Of a DNA stretch of 6,380 nucleotides, positions 1-5,855 are shown one piece after another; within the stretch, counting starts at the first letter, position 1; each line of letters starts with the position of its first letter. A program made the translations under genes and the position numbers. Source of the DNA: a bacterium (lineage in GTDB: Bacteria; AUK180); the NCBI GenBank assembly GCA_021162505.1, contig JAGGYO010000013.1:1-6380 (forward strand), read 5' to 3'. Under the pieces are notes generated by a model that saw only the letters and a list, made by a program, of their open reading frames with translations, was not told the origin of the DNA and did not search any database.

Positions 1-2
1 CC

Positions 3-692
3 AAAGGTGATGAGAATCTGACAATTGATGAAATGGATCAAATGACCGATTATTATAATAAAGCAACAAGTATGTTCAATTTAGCTGATAGTGAGAAAAA
101 AGAAGCCAACCGACTATTAGAACAAGCTGGGGTATCGTTGGATGAGGAAGAAACTGTTGCTCCAAAGCCAAAACCCAAACCCAAACCAATTGTTAAGGAT
201 GAAAGTGCAGCAAAGAAGAAGGCAAGGTCTCGAGCAATTGCAATGCGTGCTCGTGCTAAGGTGCAGGTTCTTATTAGGCGTATGGAGGCGGAAAAAGTAA
301 GAGTGAAAACATTCCAAGACAGAGGAAAGGAGCTCGGTCTAATATTTGATGACAATGAAAAGGGTCCTGCTTTTGATTTCATTAATACTTTTGAAAAAAA
401 ATCTACTGATATCAGTAATGACCTTGCAGATGGTCTTGTGAATTTTATATCGGTGTTTCAAGGTTTCCCCGACTATTATATAGATGTAAAGGTCCTTTCT
501 TCTGATTATCACCATACTAAAAAAGACATTAAACTTTCAAAAGAGCGATGTGAGAATCTTCAGGCATTTATTTTCGAATTAGGAATTAGTAATTATGATG
601 TTAATATAATTCCACTGGAAAACACAGAAGATAATAATACTAATATCGTTAAGATAATTTTTTACAGGGAAGAAGGATATTTTAGAAAATAA
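3..692 (+). CDS. 5'-truncated protein with Pro-Lys linker and degenerate OmpA-like C-terminal domain
   Basis: The frame is open from the left edge, so the true start lies outside the window. The first ATG (base 33) has no Shine-Dalgarno sequence and sits in continuous coding sequence reading KGDENLTIDE before it. Numbering from that Met, residues 7-33 are a predicted helix, 44-52 are a (PK)4P linker encoded by a CCAAAN-type hexamer tract, and 57-103 are a very basic Ala/Arg/Lys helix. Residues 114-214 follow the OmpA-like order: FDF strand, helix, a FPDYYIDVKV strand, LSKERCENLQAFIFELGI where OmpA has LS-x-x-RA...L...GI, then a final VKIIF strand. The usual TD after the second strand and the NRRVEI arginines are missing, so peptidoglycan binding may be lost. 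An envelope or scaffold role is inferred. The family call is moderate; the coding call is strong. The next gene is convergent, 125 bases away. Confidence 0.7.
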   Translation, partial: KGDENLTIDEMDQMTDYYNKATSMFNLADSEKKEANRLLEQAGVSLDEEETVAPKPKPKPKPIVKDESAAKKKARSRAIAMRARAKVQVLIRRMEAEKVRVKTFQDRGKELGLIFDDNEKGPAFDFINTFEKKSTDISNDLADGLVNFISVFQGFPDYYIDVKVLSSDYHHTKKDIKLSKERCENLQAFIFELGISNYDVNIIPLENTEDNNTNIVKIIFYREEGYFRK

Positions 693-817
693 TTTGGGGT
701 CCGAGTTGCGGCTTTGAGATTTTCAGAAAATTAATCAAAAGTTCCAGGTCTAAAGTCATAAATTTAATAAAAATAGGTATATCTCCAAATGTATAGTTAG
801 ATAGAATAGAATATTTC

Positions 818-2026
818 TCATATTTCCCACGGGAATAAGGGATTATTATTTATAGTTGTTTCATTTATGTTTAAAGACAATACTTTTAAATTACTTTTAG
901 GATATTTTTCTGTAAAGCTCTTAAACGCAGATAGATTTTTACCGGAGTAGGTTTGTTTGACTTCATAACCAAATATTTTATCCTTTTTTGCAATTATAAA
1001 GTCGATTTCCTGCCCTGATTTTGTTCGCCAGAATTTTAGTTCATTTCCTTTCTTTCTAAGAATAGAAAAAATTGCATTTTCGAACATTAAGCCATCGATA
1101 ACATTAACAAATTCACCGAATCTTAAAATATTCCTTAAACCATTATCCTCAAAGTATATTTTTGGCATTTTTGATAATTCACTTCTTATATTTGTATAAA
1201 AAGGTCTTACTGTTTTAATAATGTAAGTGTTCTCCAAAAGAGCGATACTATCCTTTATTGTTGGTCGTGAAATTCCCAATGTTGAAGCAATCTCATTTAT
1301 ATTTAATAGTCCGTTGTGAACTGATAATATTTTTAATATTTTATTAAATCTATTGACATCTCTTACATTTCCAATTTCTCTAATATCTTTTCGTAAATAT
1401 GTTCCTAATATATTTTGTATGTATTTTTCTTTTGATTCTTCATTTGGCAATAATGCTACACGGGGGTATCCGCCGTAAATAATGAACTCCTTAAACCATT
1501 TTTTTAATTCTTCATTTATTGTGAAAGAATTTCCTTTTTGAAGAAGATTATATTTTATATTTTTAAACTCCAGAAATTCTTCAAAATCCAATCCGAAAAG
1601 TTCAAATTCGAAAAACCTTCCCGCCATACTATCCTTAAATTTTCTTTTTATTTCAAAAGAGGATGAACCAGATACAATTAGTTTACAGGTGTTTGAATAA
1701 TGATCATAAATTTGTTTCAGGAAAGAGGAAGGATTGTCAAGGTATTGAATTTCATCAATAAAAATATATCTTTTGTTTTTTACATTGGTTTTGAAGTCAA
1801 TATACTTCATAAATTCATCAACCCCCGCATTACATAAATCCAAGTATTTTTGATTCTCAAGATCAAAATAAATAATATTCTCCAAGGTTATTTTTTTCTC
1901 TTCTAAATGTTCTATGAGCATTTTCATTAATGTTGTTTTCCCAACTTGTCTTGCTCCATGAATAACAATTATTTCTTTTAAATCTATGTATTTAAGAAGT
2001 TGATTTAATAATTTTCTTTTGATCAT
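818..2026 (-). CDS. AAA_14 / DUF4143 family ATPase
   Basis: A complete 402-residue protein, normal length for the AAA_14-DUF4143 family of P-loop ATPases, whose cellular role is largely unknown. Visible motifs are Walker A GARQVGKT (24-31), Walker B YIFIDE (87-92), a sensor-1-like LIVSGSS (116-122), the family AGR (135-137) with a candidate arginine finger R137, and YGGYP (184-188) at the hinge. A winged-helix-like segment follows, INEIASTLGISRPTIKDSI (243-261). The C-terminal domain has E316, EID (340-342) and EVK (355-357), the pattern of a PD-(D/E)XK nuclease fold. The start is fixed by AAAGGAG five bases upstream and a consensus promoter. It is monocistronic, convergent with the gene on its left and next to repeat-rich DNA. 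The family is often spread horizontally and present in many copies per genome; the target or substrate is unknown. No residue of the ATPase site appears lost. Confidence 0.95.
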   Translation of the reverse strand: MIKRKLLNQLLKYIDLKEIIVIHGARQVGKTTLMKMLIEHLEEKKITLENIIYFDLENQKYLDLCNAGVDEFMKYIDFKTNVKNKRYIFIDEIQYLDNPSSFLKQIYDHYSNTCKLIVSGSSSFEIKRKFKDSMAGRFFEFELFGLDFEEFLEFKNIKYNLLQKGNSFTINEELKKWFKEFIIYGGYPRVALLPNEESKEKYIQNILGTYLRKDIREIGNVRDVNRFNKILKILSVHNGLLNINEIASTLGISRPTIKDSIALLENTYIIKTVRPFYTNIRSELSKMPKIYFEDNGLRNILRFGEFVNVIDGLMFENAIFSILRKKGNELKFWRTKSGQEIDFIIAKKDKIFGYEVKQTYSGKNLSAFKSFTEKYPKSNLKVLSLNINETTINNNPLFPWEI

Positions 2027-2031
2027 ACCAA

Positions 2032-2038
2032 CTCCTTT
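2032..2038 (-). promoter_or_regulatory. Ribosome binding site of the AAA_14 ATPase
   Basis: AAAGGAG on the minus strand with a 5-base spacer to the ATG at 2026. It fixes the start. It lies almost at the predicted transcript 5' end, since the -10 box ends at 2045, so the leader is only about 12 bases. Confidence 0.85.
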
Positions 2039-2044
2039 TATTCA

Positions 2045-2073
2045 ATTATACAACAATCTTTACTTTTTGTCAA
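2045..2073 (-). promoter_or_regulatory. Perfect consensus sigma-70 promoter of the AAA_14 ATPase
   Basis: On the minus strand TTGACA (2068-2073) is followed by exactly 17 bases and TATAAT (2045-2050), a 12/12 match to the housekeeping consensus at the optimal spacing. The -35 box lies inside the first unit of the 33-bp repeat array. A promoter this strong on a single gene suggests that it is normally repressed, for example by a protein bound at the repeats. Confidence 0.85.
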
Positions 2074-2143
2074 GTGTATATTACAAAATCTCTTACTATT
2101 TGTAAAGTATGGTGTACAAAAACTCTTACTTTTTGTAAATTAT
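2060..2143. repeat. Three-unit operator-like array with 33-bp period
   Basis: Three copies of a short inverted repeat TTAC-N5-GTAA start at 2060, 2093 and 2126, exactly 33 bp apart, about three helical turns. Copies 2 and 3 are perfect; copy 1 reads TTAC-N5-GTCA. The similarity is wider than the core. The 33-bp units beginning at 2061 and 2094 match at 25 of 33 positions, and unit 3 matches unit 2 at 15 of its first 17 positions and then diverges. The array covers and extends upstream of the ATPase -35 box, as expected for a cooperative repressor or activator binding site. The binding protein is unknown. Confidence 0.75.
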
Positions 2144-2210
2144 CATATTCCGATTTACTTTTAAATGGAATAAGCAGAGAGCACAAAATATAAATGAATA
2201 ATTAATATTG

Positions 2211-2235
2211 TAGGCGCGGCTCGCGAACCGCCCGC
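2211..2235. repeat. GC-rich palindrome with TCGCGA core
   Basis: GCGG (2216-2219) and CCGC (2228-2231) flank the self-complementary TCGCGA (2221-2226), with one C/A mismatch between core and arms. It is sharply GC-rich against A/T-rich surroundings, which suggests a dispersed intergenic palindromic element rather than local sequence. Confidence 0.6.
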
Positions 2236-2244
2236 AATAATGTA

Positions 2245-2263
2245 TCGTTAGTGAACGAACTAA
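2245..2263. repeat. Two overlapping alternative hairpins
   Basis: TCGTT-AGTG-AACGA (2245-2258) and TTAGT-GAACGA-ACTAA (2248-2263) share bases, so only one can form at a time. Both stems are only 5 bp. This may be a decayed part of the neighbouring repeats; no function is claimed. Confidence 0.3.
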
Positions 2264-2295
2264 GCTAAAATTGATAATCTAAATGAAATGTAAAT

Positions 2296-2328
2296 TCTGG
2301 ATTATCGGGTCGAGTCCGATAATGACGG
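2296..2328. repeat. Dispersed palindromic repeat, hairpin with ATGAC end
   Basis: A perfect 8-bp stem ATTATCGG (2301-2308) / CCGATAAT (2316-2323) with a 7-base loop, framed by TTCTGG on the left and ATGACGG on the right. This is the layout of the widespread intergenic repeats of form TTCTGGATT-stem-loop-stem-AATGAC found in many bacterial genomes. Not a terminator: no T-run follows on either strand. Confidence 0.65.
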
Positions 2329-2349
2329 AAAAAAGTGAATTAAAGAATT

Positions 2350-2378
2350 GATCTCGCGCCGCTTTCGCTCACAATGAT
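2350..2378. repeat. Degenerate member of the same palindromic repeat family
   Basis: GATCTCGCG...TTTCGCTCACAATGAT has the order seen in dispersed repeats of the form GATTC..CGCT..CGCTC.GAATGAC. It aligns by layout with the elements at 2415-2450 and 2503-2538, although the stem is imperfect. Confidence 0.45.
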
Positions 2379-2386
2379 TTTTAACT

Positions 2387-2450
2387 TTCGACCTTGGGTT
2401 TTGGACTGATTCATGAGATTCCAACGCAAACTTTATTTGCTCTGAATGAC
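2387..2450. repeat. 64-bp direct repeat, copy A
   Basis: Matches copy B at 2475-2538 in 61 of 64 positions at an offset of exactly 88 bp. The differences are GT versus AC at 2398-2399 and one C/T at 2412. It contains heptad units (TTCGACC, TTGGGTT, TTGGACT) and then a palindromic element: ATTC...GAAT outer arms, GCAAA-CTTTA-TTTGC inner hairpin (2426-2440), ending in GAATGAC. Confidence 0.85.
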
Positions 2451-2453
2451 TTC

Positions 2454-2495
2454 GTCACTTTTGACTTTTGGACCTTCGACCTTGGACTTTGGACT
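2454..2495. repeat. Heptanucleotide tandem tract, consensus TTNGACY
   Basis: Five consecutive 7-base units (TTGACTT, TTGGACC, TTCGACC, TTGGACT, TTGGACT) fill 2461-2495, with a weaker sixth (GTCACTT) at 2454-2460. Related units occur at 2380-2407. The tract bridges the two 64-bp copies and probably arose by slippage. Confidence 0.7.
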
Positions 2496-2538
2496 GATTT
2501 ATGAGATTCCAACGCAAACTTTATTTGCTCTGAATGAC
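2475..2538. repeat. 64-bp direct repeat, copy B
   Basis: Second copy of the element at 2387-2450, with a 24-bp spacer between them. The inner hairpin GCAAA-CTTTA-TTTGC lies at 2514-2528 and the element again ends in GAATGAC. High identity in non-coding DNA indicates recent duplication or selection. Confidence 0.85.
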
Positions 2539-2636
2539 AAAACTCAAAGTAAACGAAGAAAAATGAGGTTATCACGCAATATTCCGAGCCAGAAAATTTT
2601 CGGAGTCAGGTATCTTCCTCGTGGGTATTCCATTAT

Positions 2637-2670
2637 TTTGGATTCCAGAATTAAACCCGGGAGTGAATAT
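2637..2670. repeat. Decayed palindromic repeat just downstream of the TPR gene
   Basis: TTTTGGATTCC...AAACCCGGGAGTGAAT has the layout of the TTCTGGATTCC...GGGAATGAC intergenic repeats. ATTC (2642-2645) can pair with GAAT (2665-2668), and CCCGGG (2656-2661) is self-complementary. It lies immediately past the TPR stop codon and might slow transcription there, but no strong stem plus T-run is seen. Confidence 0.45.
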
Positions 2671-2675
2671 TAGAG

Positions 2676-3815
2676 CTATTTTAATTTTTTTAATTTTATT
2701 TGCAGATCATTTTCTGATTCTCTATCATTTACTTTTCTTGCGTATATCAAAGCTTTTTCAAGAGCATCTTTTGCTTTCGCTATATTTTTTGTTTTAAAGT
2801 AAATGGAATATTGAGTTTTATGAACCTCAAAAAGGTCATTGATATTATTCATTTTCTGAAATATTTTTTCAGCGGTATCCAGATTATTTAAAGCTTTATT
2901 ATAATATCCTTGTTTTAGTTCAATTCTCGACATATTTGTTAATCCAACAGCTATGCCCCTATTGTAACTAATATCTTTTGAGGTATTATAATAGTTTTTA
3001 TAGTGATAATATGCCTTAGACAGCTTGTTCAATTTTTCATAAACCTCCCCGATATTTACATTTGCTATGACTGCTGCTCTTCTATCTCTTATGCGATTAC
3101 TTAAATTTAAGGTCTTAATAAAATACTTTTTAGCCTGTAGCAAAAGTTCTTGCTTCATAAATATTTGCCCCAATTGATTATATGAAACAACGATTCCATA
3201 GGAATAGCCAAGTTTCTTTGATAATGTTAATGACCTATTGGCATAATTTTTACTAAGGATTATCTTATTTTGCGCAAAATATATAATTGAAAGATTATTA
3301 TATGTTGCGACAATATTTTTTTTAAAATCCTTCTTAATAAATTTCTTTAACGCTTTTTTATAAACATTTGTTGCTTTGTCGAACTGACCCATTCGATATA
3401 AAATTATGGCAATATTATTTAATGCGCTTCCTTGCAATCCCTGATCTTGCTCTATTTTGGCAAATGATACAATTTCTTCAAAGATATTAATAGCAGCAGC
3501 ATATTGACCCTTATATAGAAGGATAGACCCTTTGAGTAATTTTACCTTGGAATATGGTGTTTTATATTTACGGTGTTTAAATTTATTTAAAATTAAATCG
3601 ACTAATTTTTCAGATTCCTCTGTTTTGTTCATACCGCGAAGTAAAATATGGGCTTTTAATAATAGAAGATAAAATTCGGTAATTTTTATAGGATTATATG
3701 ATAATCCTTTATCAACATCTCTTAAAGCGTTCCCCCCTTTCCCGATAATTAAAAATATTTCTGCTCTGTTTTTAATTGCCTGAAAAAATAATTTCCTATT
3801 TTCCCCCATTTTCAT
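2676..3815 (-). CDS. Tetratricopeptide (TPR) solenoid protein
   Basis: A 379-residue protein built almost wholly from about nine helix-turn-helix TPR units, roughly at 14-41, 47-79, 87-120, 127-160, 168-200, 208-240, 248-280, 288-320 and 328-360. The last six recur every 40-41 residues, not 34, the spacing of the LGN/Rap/kinesin-light-chain-like TPR_12 class. Typical unit residues are visible, for example ALNNIAIILYRMGQFDKATNV. No signal peptide, membrane segment, kinase, cyclase or DNA-binding domain is seen, so a cytoplasmic protein-interaction scaffold is inferred. The ATG at 3815 has AGAGGT (3821-3826) five bases upstream, and an in-frame TAA only a few codons further upstream rules out a longer N-terminus. 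It is divergent from the DUF3160 operon. The protein partner is not predictable from the sequence. Confidence 0.9.
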   Translation of the reverse strand: MKMGENRKLFFQAIKNRAEIFLIIGKGGNALRDVDKGLSYNPIKITEFYLLLLKAHILLRGMNKTEESEKLVDLILNKFKHRKYKTPYSKVKLLKGSILLYKGQYAAAINIFEEIVSFAKIEQDQGLQGSALNNIAIILYRMGQFDKATNVYKKALKKFIKKDFKKNIVATYNNLSIIYFAQNKIILSKNYANRSLTLSKKLGYSYGIVVSYNQLGQIFMKQELLLQAKKYFIKTLNLSNRIRDRRAAVIANVNIGEVYEKLNKLSKAYYHYKNYYNTSKDISYNRGIAVGLTNMSRIELKQGYYNKALNNLDTAEKIFQKMNNINDLFEVHKTQYSIYFKTKNIAKAKDALEKALIYARKVNDRESENDLQIKLKKLK

Positions 3816-3831
3816 ATTAAACCTCTGTTAA

Positions 3832-3859
3832 ATTATATAAAATTTTTACTTATTCACAA
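3832..3859 (-). promoter_or_regulatory. Predicted promoter of the TPR gene
   Basis: Minus-strand TATAAT (3832-3837) with TTGTGA (3854-3859) 16 bases upstream, a 4/6 match to the -35 consensus. It would start transcription near 3825, giving a leader of about 10 bases with AGAGGT at its very start. The A/T-rich background makes chance matches possible. Confidence 0.5.
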
Positions 3860-3875
3860 AATATTTTTTAATTTA

Positions 3876-3903
3876 TTGATTTATTTTAAATAATCATTAT
3901 AAT
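3876..3903 (+). promoter_or_regulatory. Predicted promoter of the DUF3160-aldolase operon
   Basis: TTGATT (3876-3881), 16 bases, then TATAAT (3898-3903). The predicted start of transcription near 3910 gives a leader of about 17 bases. Its -35 box is 16 bp from that of the divergent TPR promoter, so one regulator could act on both. Confidence 0.6.
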
Positions 3904-3914
3904 ATAGTTATGAA

Positions 3915-3921
3915 AAGGAGG
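3915..3921 (+). promoter_or_regulatory. Ribosome binding site that fixes the GTG start of the DUF3160 gene
   Basis: AAGGAGG, complementary to the 16S rRNA tail, lies 5 bases before GTG at 3927. Starting there gives a complete signal peptide (MKKFF plus a hydrophobic core), while the nearby ATG at 3910 is in another frame and stops after six codons. Confidence 0.85.
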
Positions 3922-3926
3922 CAAGA

Positions 3927-5855
3927 GTGAAAAAATTCTTTATTCTATTTGCTATACTGTTATTTGTCGTTGGAAACGGGATGAAAGCACAAAGAATCGA
4001 TCATTACGATAATGAGAAACTTATAAAAAACTCGTTTGATATATCTTCTGATAAATTGAAATCCGGTATTTATATTAAAGAGGATTCCATTGGGGATATA
4101 GAATCCTTTTACAAATCACTTCGCTCCAAAAATATTCCCATTTATATTTCCGCTGATGCTATGGCTCATGTTTATCATATTCTTTTTGATTACTCTCTTG
4201 CTAAATTTGAGGAGGAAACAATAATCCCAACATTAGAGAAATTATTGAAATCTCTTATTAAGAAATTCTCAAATGAAAAATATTCTGATTATTCGATTAA
4301 GGGAAAGGCTCTGCTTCTTTCCTATTTAAAGGTTTCGTATACCGTATTAACGGATGAGAATATTTCCTTGAATGTTAATGAAAAAAAGGAAGTTGAATTT
4401 ATAAATAAGCATGAGGGGTTCGCAAAAAGTGTTATATTTCAGTATAAAGAAGATTATTCTCAGTATGTTTCCAGGGGACATTACACAAAGAGTGAAGCAT
4501 TGAAAAGATACTTCAAGGCAATGATGTATATGGGTAGAATGACATTTTTAGCGAAATTAAAAAGTATGGATGAGAGTGTCTTAAATGAACAAACCGCAGC
4601 AGCACTCATTTTAACATATACAATTAAGGATAATAATGAACTGGGTATTTACTGGTCTTCCATTTTTAATCCCATATCCAAATTGATCGGTTTCTCAGAT
4701 GACCTAGTGCTAAGTGATTACGCTCTGCTTTTTAAAGAGATTGATGGACTTAATATACATAAATTGAAAATTGCACAGCTTAAAAAGGCAAGGGAGATCA
4801 TTGCCGAGATGAGACCGCCGAAGATATATTCCGGACTTGGTGATCTGGATGTAAAAAATTCAAATGAGGCAAATAAAAAATTAGCAGAAACCATAGGAAT
4901 GAGATTTTTCGGGCAACGATTTGTATTTGATTCATTCATTTTTTCAAAAATGGTATTTCCGTATATCGGCGAATTTGATGGCAAAGGGAAGCCCATGACA
5001 GGAAGACCAAAAAGGTTTTTTCCAAACCCACTCGATATTTTAAATGTTTTCAATATGGATTATGCCAAAGAACTTTTAGATGAAAATCAGGGATCAAAAT
5101 ATAACGGTTATGATAAGCAGATAGAAAACCTTAAAAAATATATGTCAACTTATTCAGAGAAAAAATGGAATGAAACCGTTTATAATAAATGGATAAAGAG
5201 CTTGGTATATCTTTATAACAGTAAAGACAATATTCCTCATAAAAAAAGAATTATACGAACGATTTTAGGTAGTTGGACAGAACTCAGACACGATACGATA
5301 CTTTATGTGAAGCAATCATATACAATGAAGGTAACCGCTTTTAGACCAAGACCAAAGCCAAAAAAGAACCAATTGATGGGATATCCGGAGGACAATATGA
5401 AATTCTGGCGATCCTTTGACGAACTTTGTGATATGACCGCTTCATTTTATAGGAACGATTATCAGCTATATGATAAGTTTCAGAAATTGGGAAGTATTGC
5501 CCAAAGAATGTCCTCTATTTTGGAGAAAAAAAACATAAGCGAAAAAGATATGGACTATTTCTACAAATTTCCCGATACCATTAAAAGCGTCTTATCCAAT
5601 GTTGATACTCGTTCTAAAAATAGCTATTTGGTTGCAGATGTGCATACTGATGCGAACTCAAAAAGCGTTCTTGAAGTGGGCGTTTACGGTTTTTCTCATA
5701 TGTTTATTGTTCCAAAAGATTATCCTAATTATATTTTTGTAGGTCCCATTTTTAATTATACTCATTTTATCAGTAAAGAACGATTAACGGACGAAAAATT
5801 TAAAGTGATGTTTTTAAATAAAACCTTGCCACAATTAGATTATTTAAAGCAATGA
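3927..5855 (+). CDS. Exported DUF3160 family protein
   Basis: A 642-residue protein of the DUF3160 family, whose function is not established. A Sec signal peptide is clear: MKKFF, a hydrophobic stretch at 6-16 and probable cleavage near residue 21 or 22 (MKA-Q). There is no lipobox Cys, so a soluble periplasmic or secreted protein is likely. Family landmarks in order are YISADAMAHVYHILFDY (73-89), GFSDDL (255-260), RFFGQRFVFDSFIF (326-339), GSWTELRHDTILYVKQSY (448-465), LVADVHTD (568-575), GPIFNYTHF (606-614) and RLTDEKF (619-625). The length fits the family. Conserved polar residues such as H81, H84, H455, D456, D571, H573 and D575 would suit a metal or catalytic site, but that is inference. 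The start codon is GTG, supported by a perfect SD. The stop overlaps the next gene's start by four bases, implying coupled translation. Confidence 0.9.
   Translation: MKKFFILFAILLFVVGNGMKAQRIDHYDNEKLIKNSFDISSDKLKSGIYIKEDSIGDIESFYKSLRSKNIPIYISADAMAHVYHILFDYSLAKFEEETIIPTLEKLLKSLIKKFSNEKYSDYSIKGKALLLSYLKVSYTVLTDENISLNVNEKKEVEFINKHEGFAKSVIFQYKEDYSQYVSRGHYTKSEALKRYFKAMMYMGRMTFLAKLKSMDESVLNEQTAAALILTYTIKDNNELGIYWSSIFNPISKLIGFSDDLVLSDYALLFKEIDGLNIHKLKIAQLKKAREIIAEMRPPKIYSGLGDLDVKNSNEANKKLAETIGMRFFGQRFVFDSFIFSKMVFPYIGEFDGKGKPMTGRPKRFFPNPLDILNVFNMDYAKELLDENQGSKYNGYDKQIENLKKYMSTYSEKKWNETVYNKWIKSLVYLYNSKDNIPHKKRIIRTILGSWTELRHDTILYVKQSYTMKVTAFRPRPKPKKNQLMGYPEDNMKFWRSFDELCDMTASFYRNDYQLYDKFQKLGSIAQRMSSILEKKNISEKDMDYFYKFPDTIKSVLSNVDTRSKNSYLVADVHTDANSKSVLEVGVYGFSHMFIVPKDYPNYIFVGPIFNYTHFISKERLTDEKFKVMFLNKTLPQLDYLKQ

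Larger units (their letters stand above)
2160..2675. other. Gene-free, repeat-rich intergenic stretch
   Basis: No convincing coding sequence is seen on either strand between the ATPase control region and the stop of the TPR gene. Bases 2160-2210 are plain A/T-rich DNA. From 2211 onward there is a run of short palindromic and direct repeats, some clearly GC-richer than the flanking genes, described in separate entries. Bases 2540-2635 are non-repetitive with only a weak stem, TCCGA/TCGGA (2583-2604). The one open frame across it (2446-2673) is repeat-derived. Confidence 0.75.

Noticed and set aside
33..35. ATG as the true start of the first gene
   Set aside because: No ribosome binding site precedes it and the frame stays open to the window edge, so the start is almost certainly further left.
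53..382. Minus-strand open frames inside the first gene
   Set aside because: They lie opposite a clear coding frame and read as low-complexity antisense of the Pro-Lys and basic helix codons, with no start signals.
404..417. Perfect 14-bp palindrome TACTGATATCAGTA
   Set aside because: It lies inside a coding region with no related copies nearby; a chance match is the simplest view.
693..817. Bidirectional terminator between the first gene and the ATPase gene
   Set aside because: Only a 5-bp A/T stem (ATTTT/AAAAT near 719-731) is present, with no GC-rich stem followed by a T-run on either strand.
2060..2143. Three regularly spaced repeats as a CRISPR array
   Set aside because: The repeated core is under 20 bases, the intervening DNA is itself similar between units, there are no cas genes, and the array overlaps a promoter.
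2446..2673. 75-codon plus-strand open frame across the repeat region
   Set aside because: Its sequence comes from the heptad tract, the second 64-bp copy and a terminal palindromic repeat (the peptide ILDSRIKPG is a translation of the repeat). It begins inside copy A, has no SD and shows no family resemblance.
4718..5053. 111-codon minus-strand open frame
   Set aside because: It is antisense to well-conserved DUF3160 motifs such as RFFGQRFVFDSFIF; no promoter or SD supports it.
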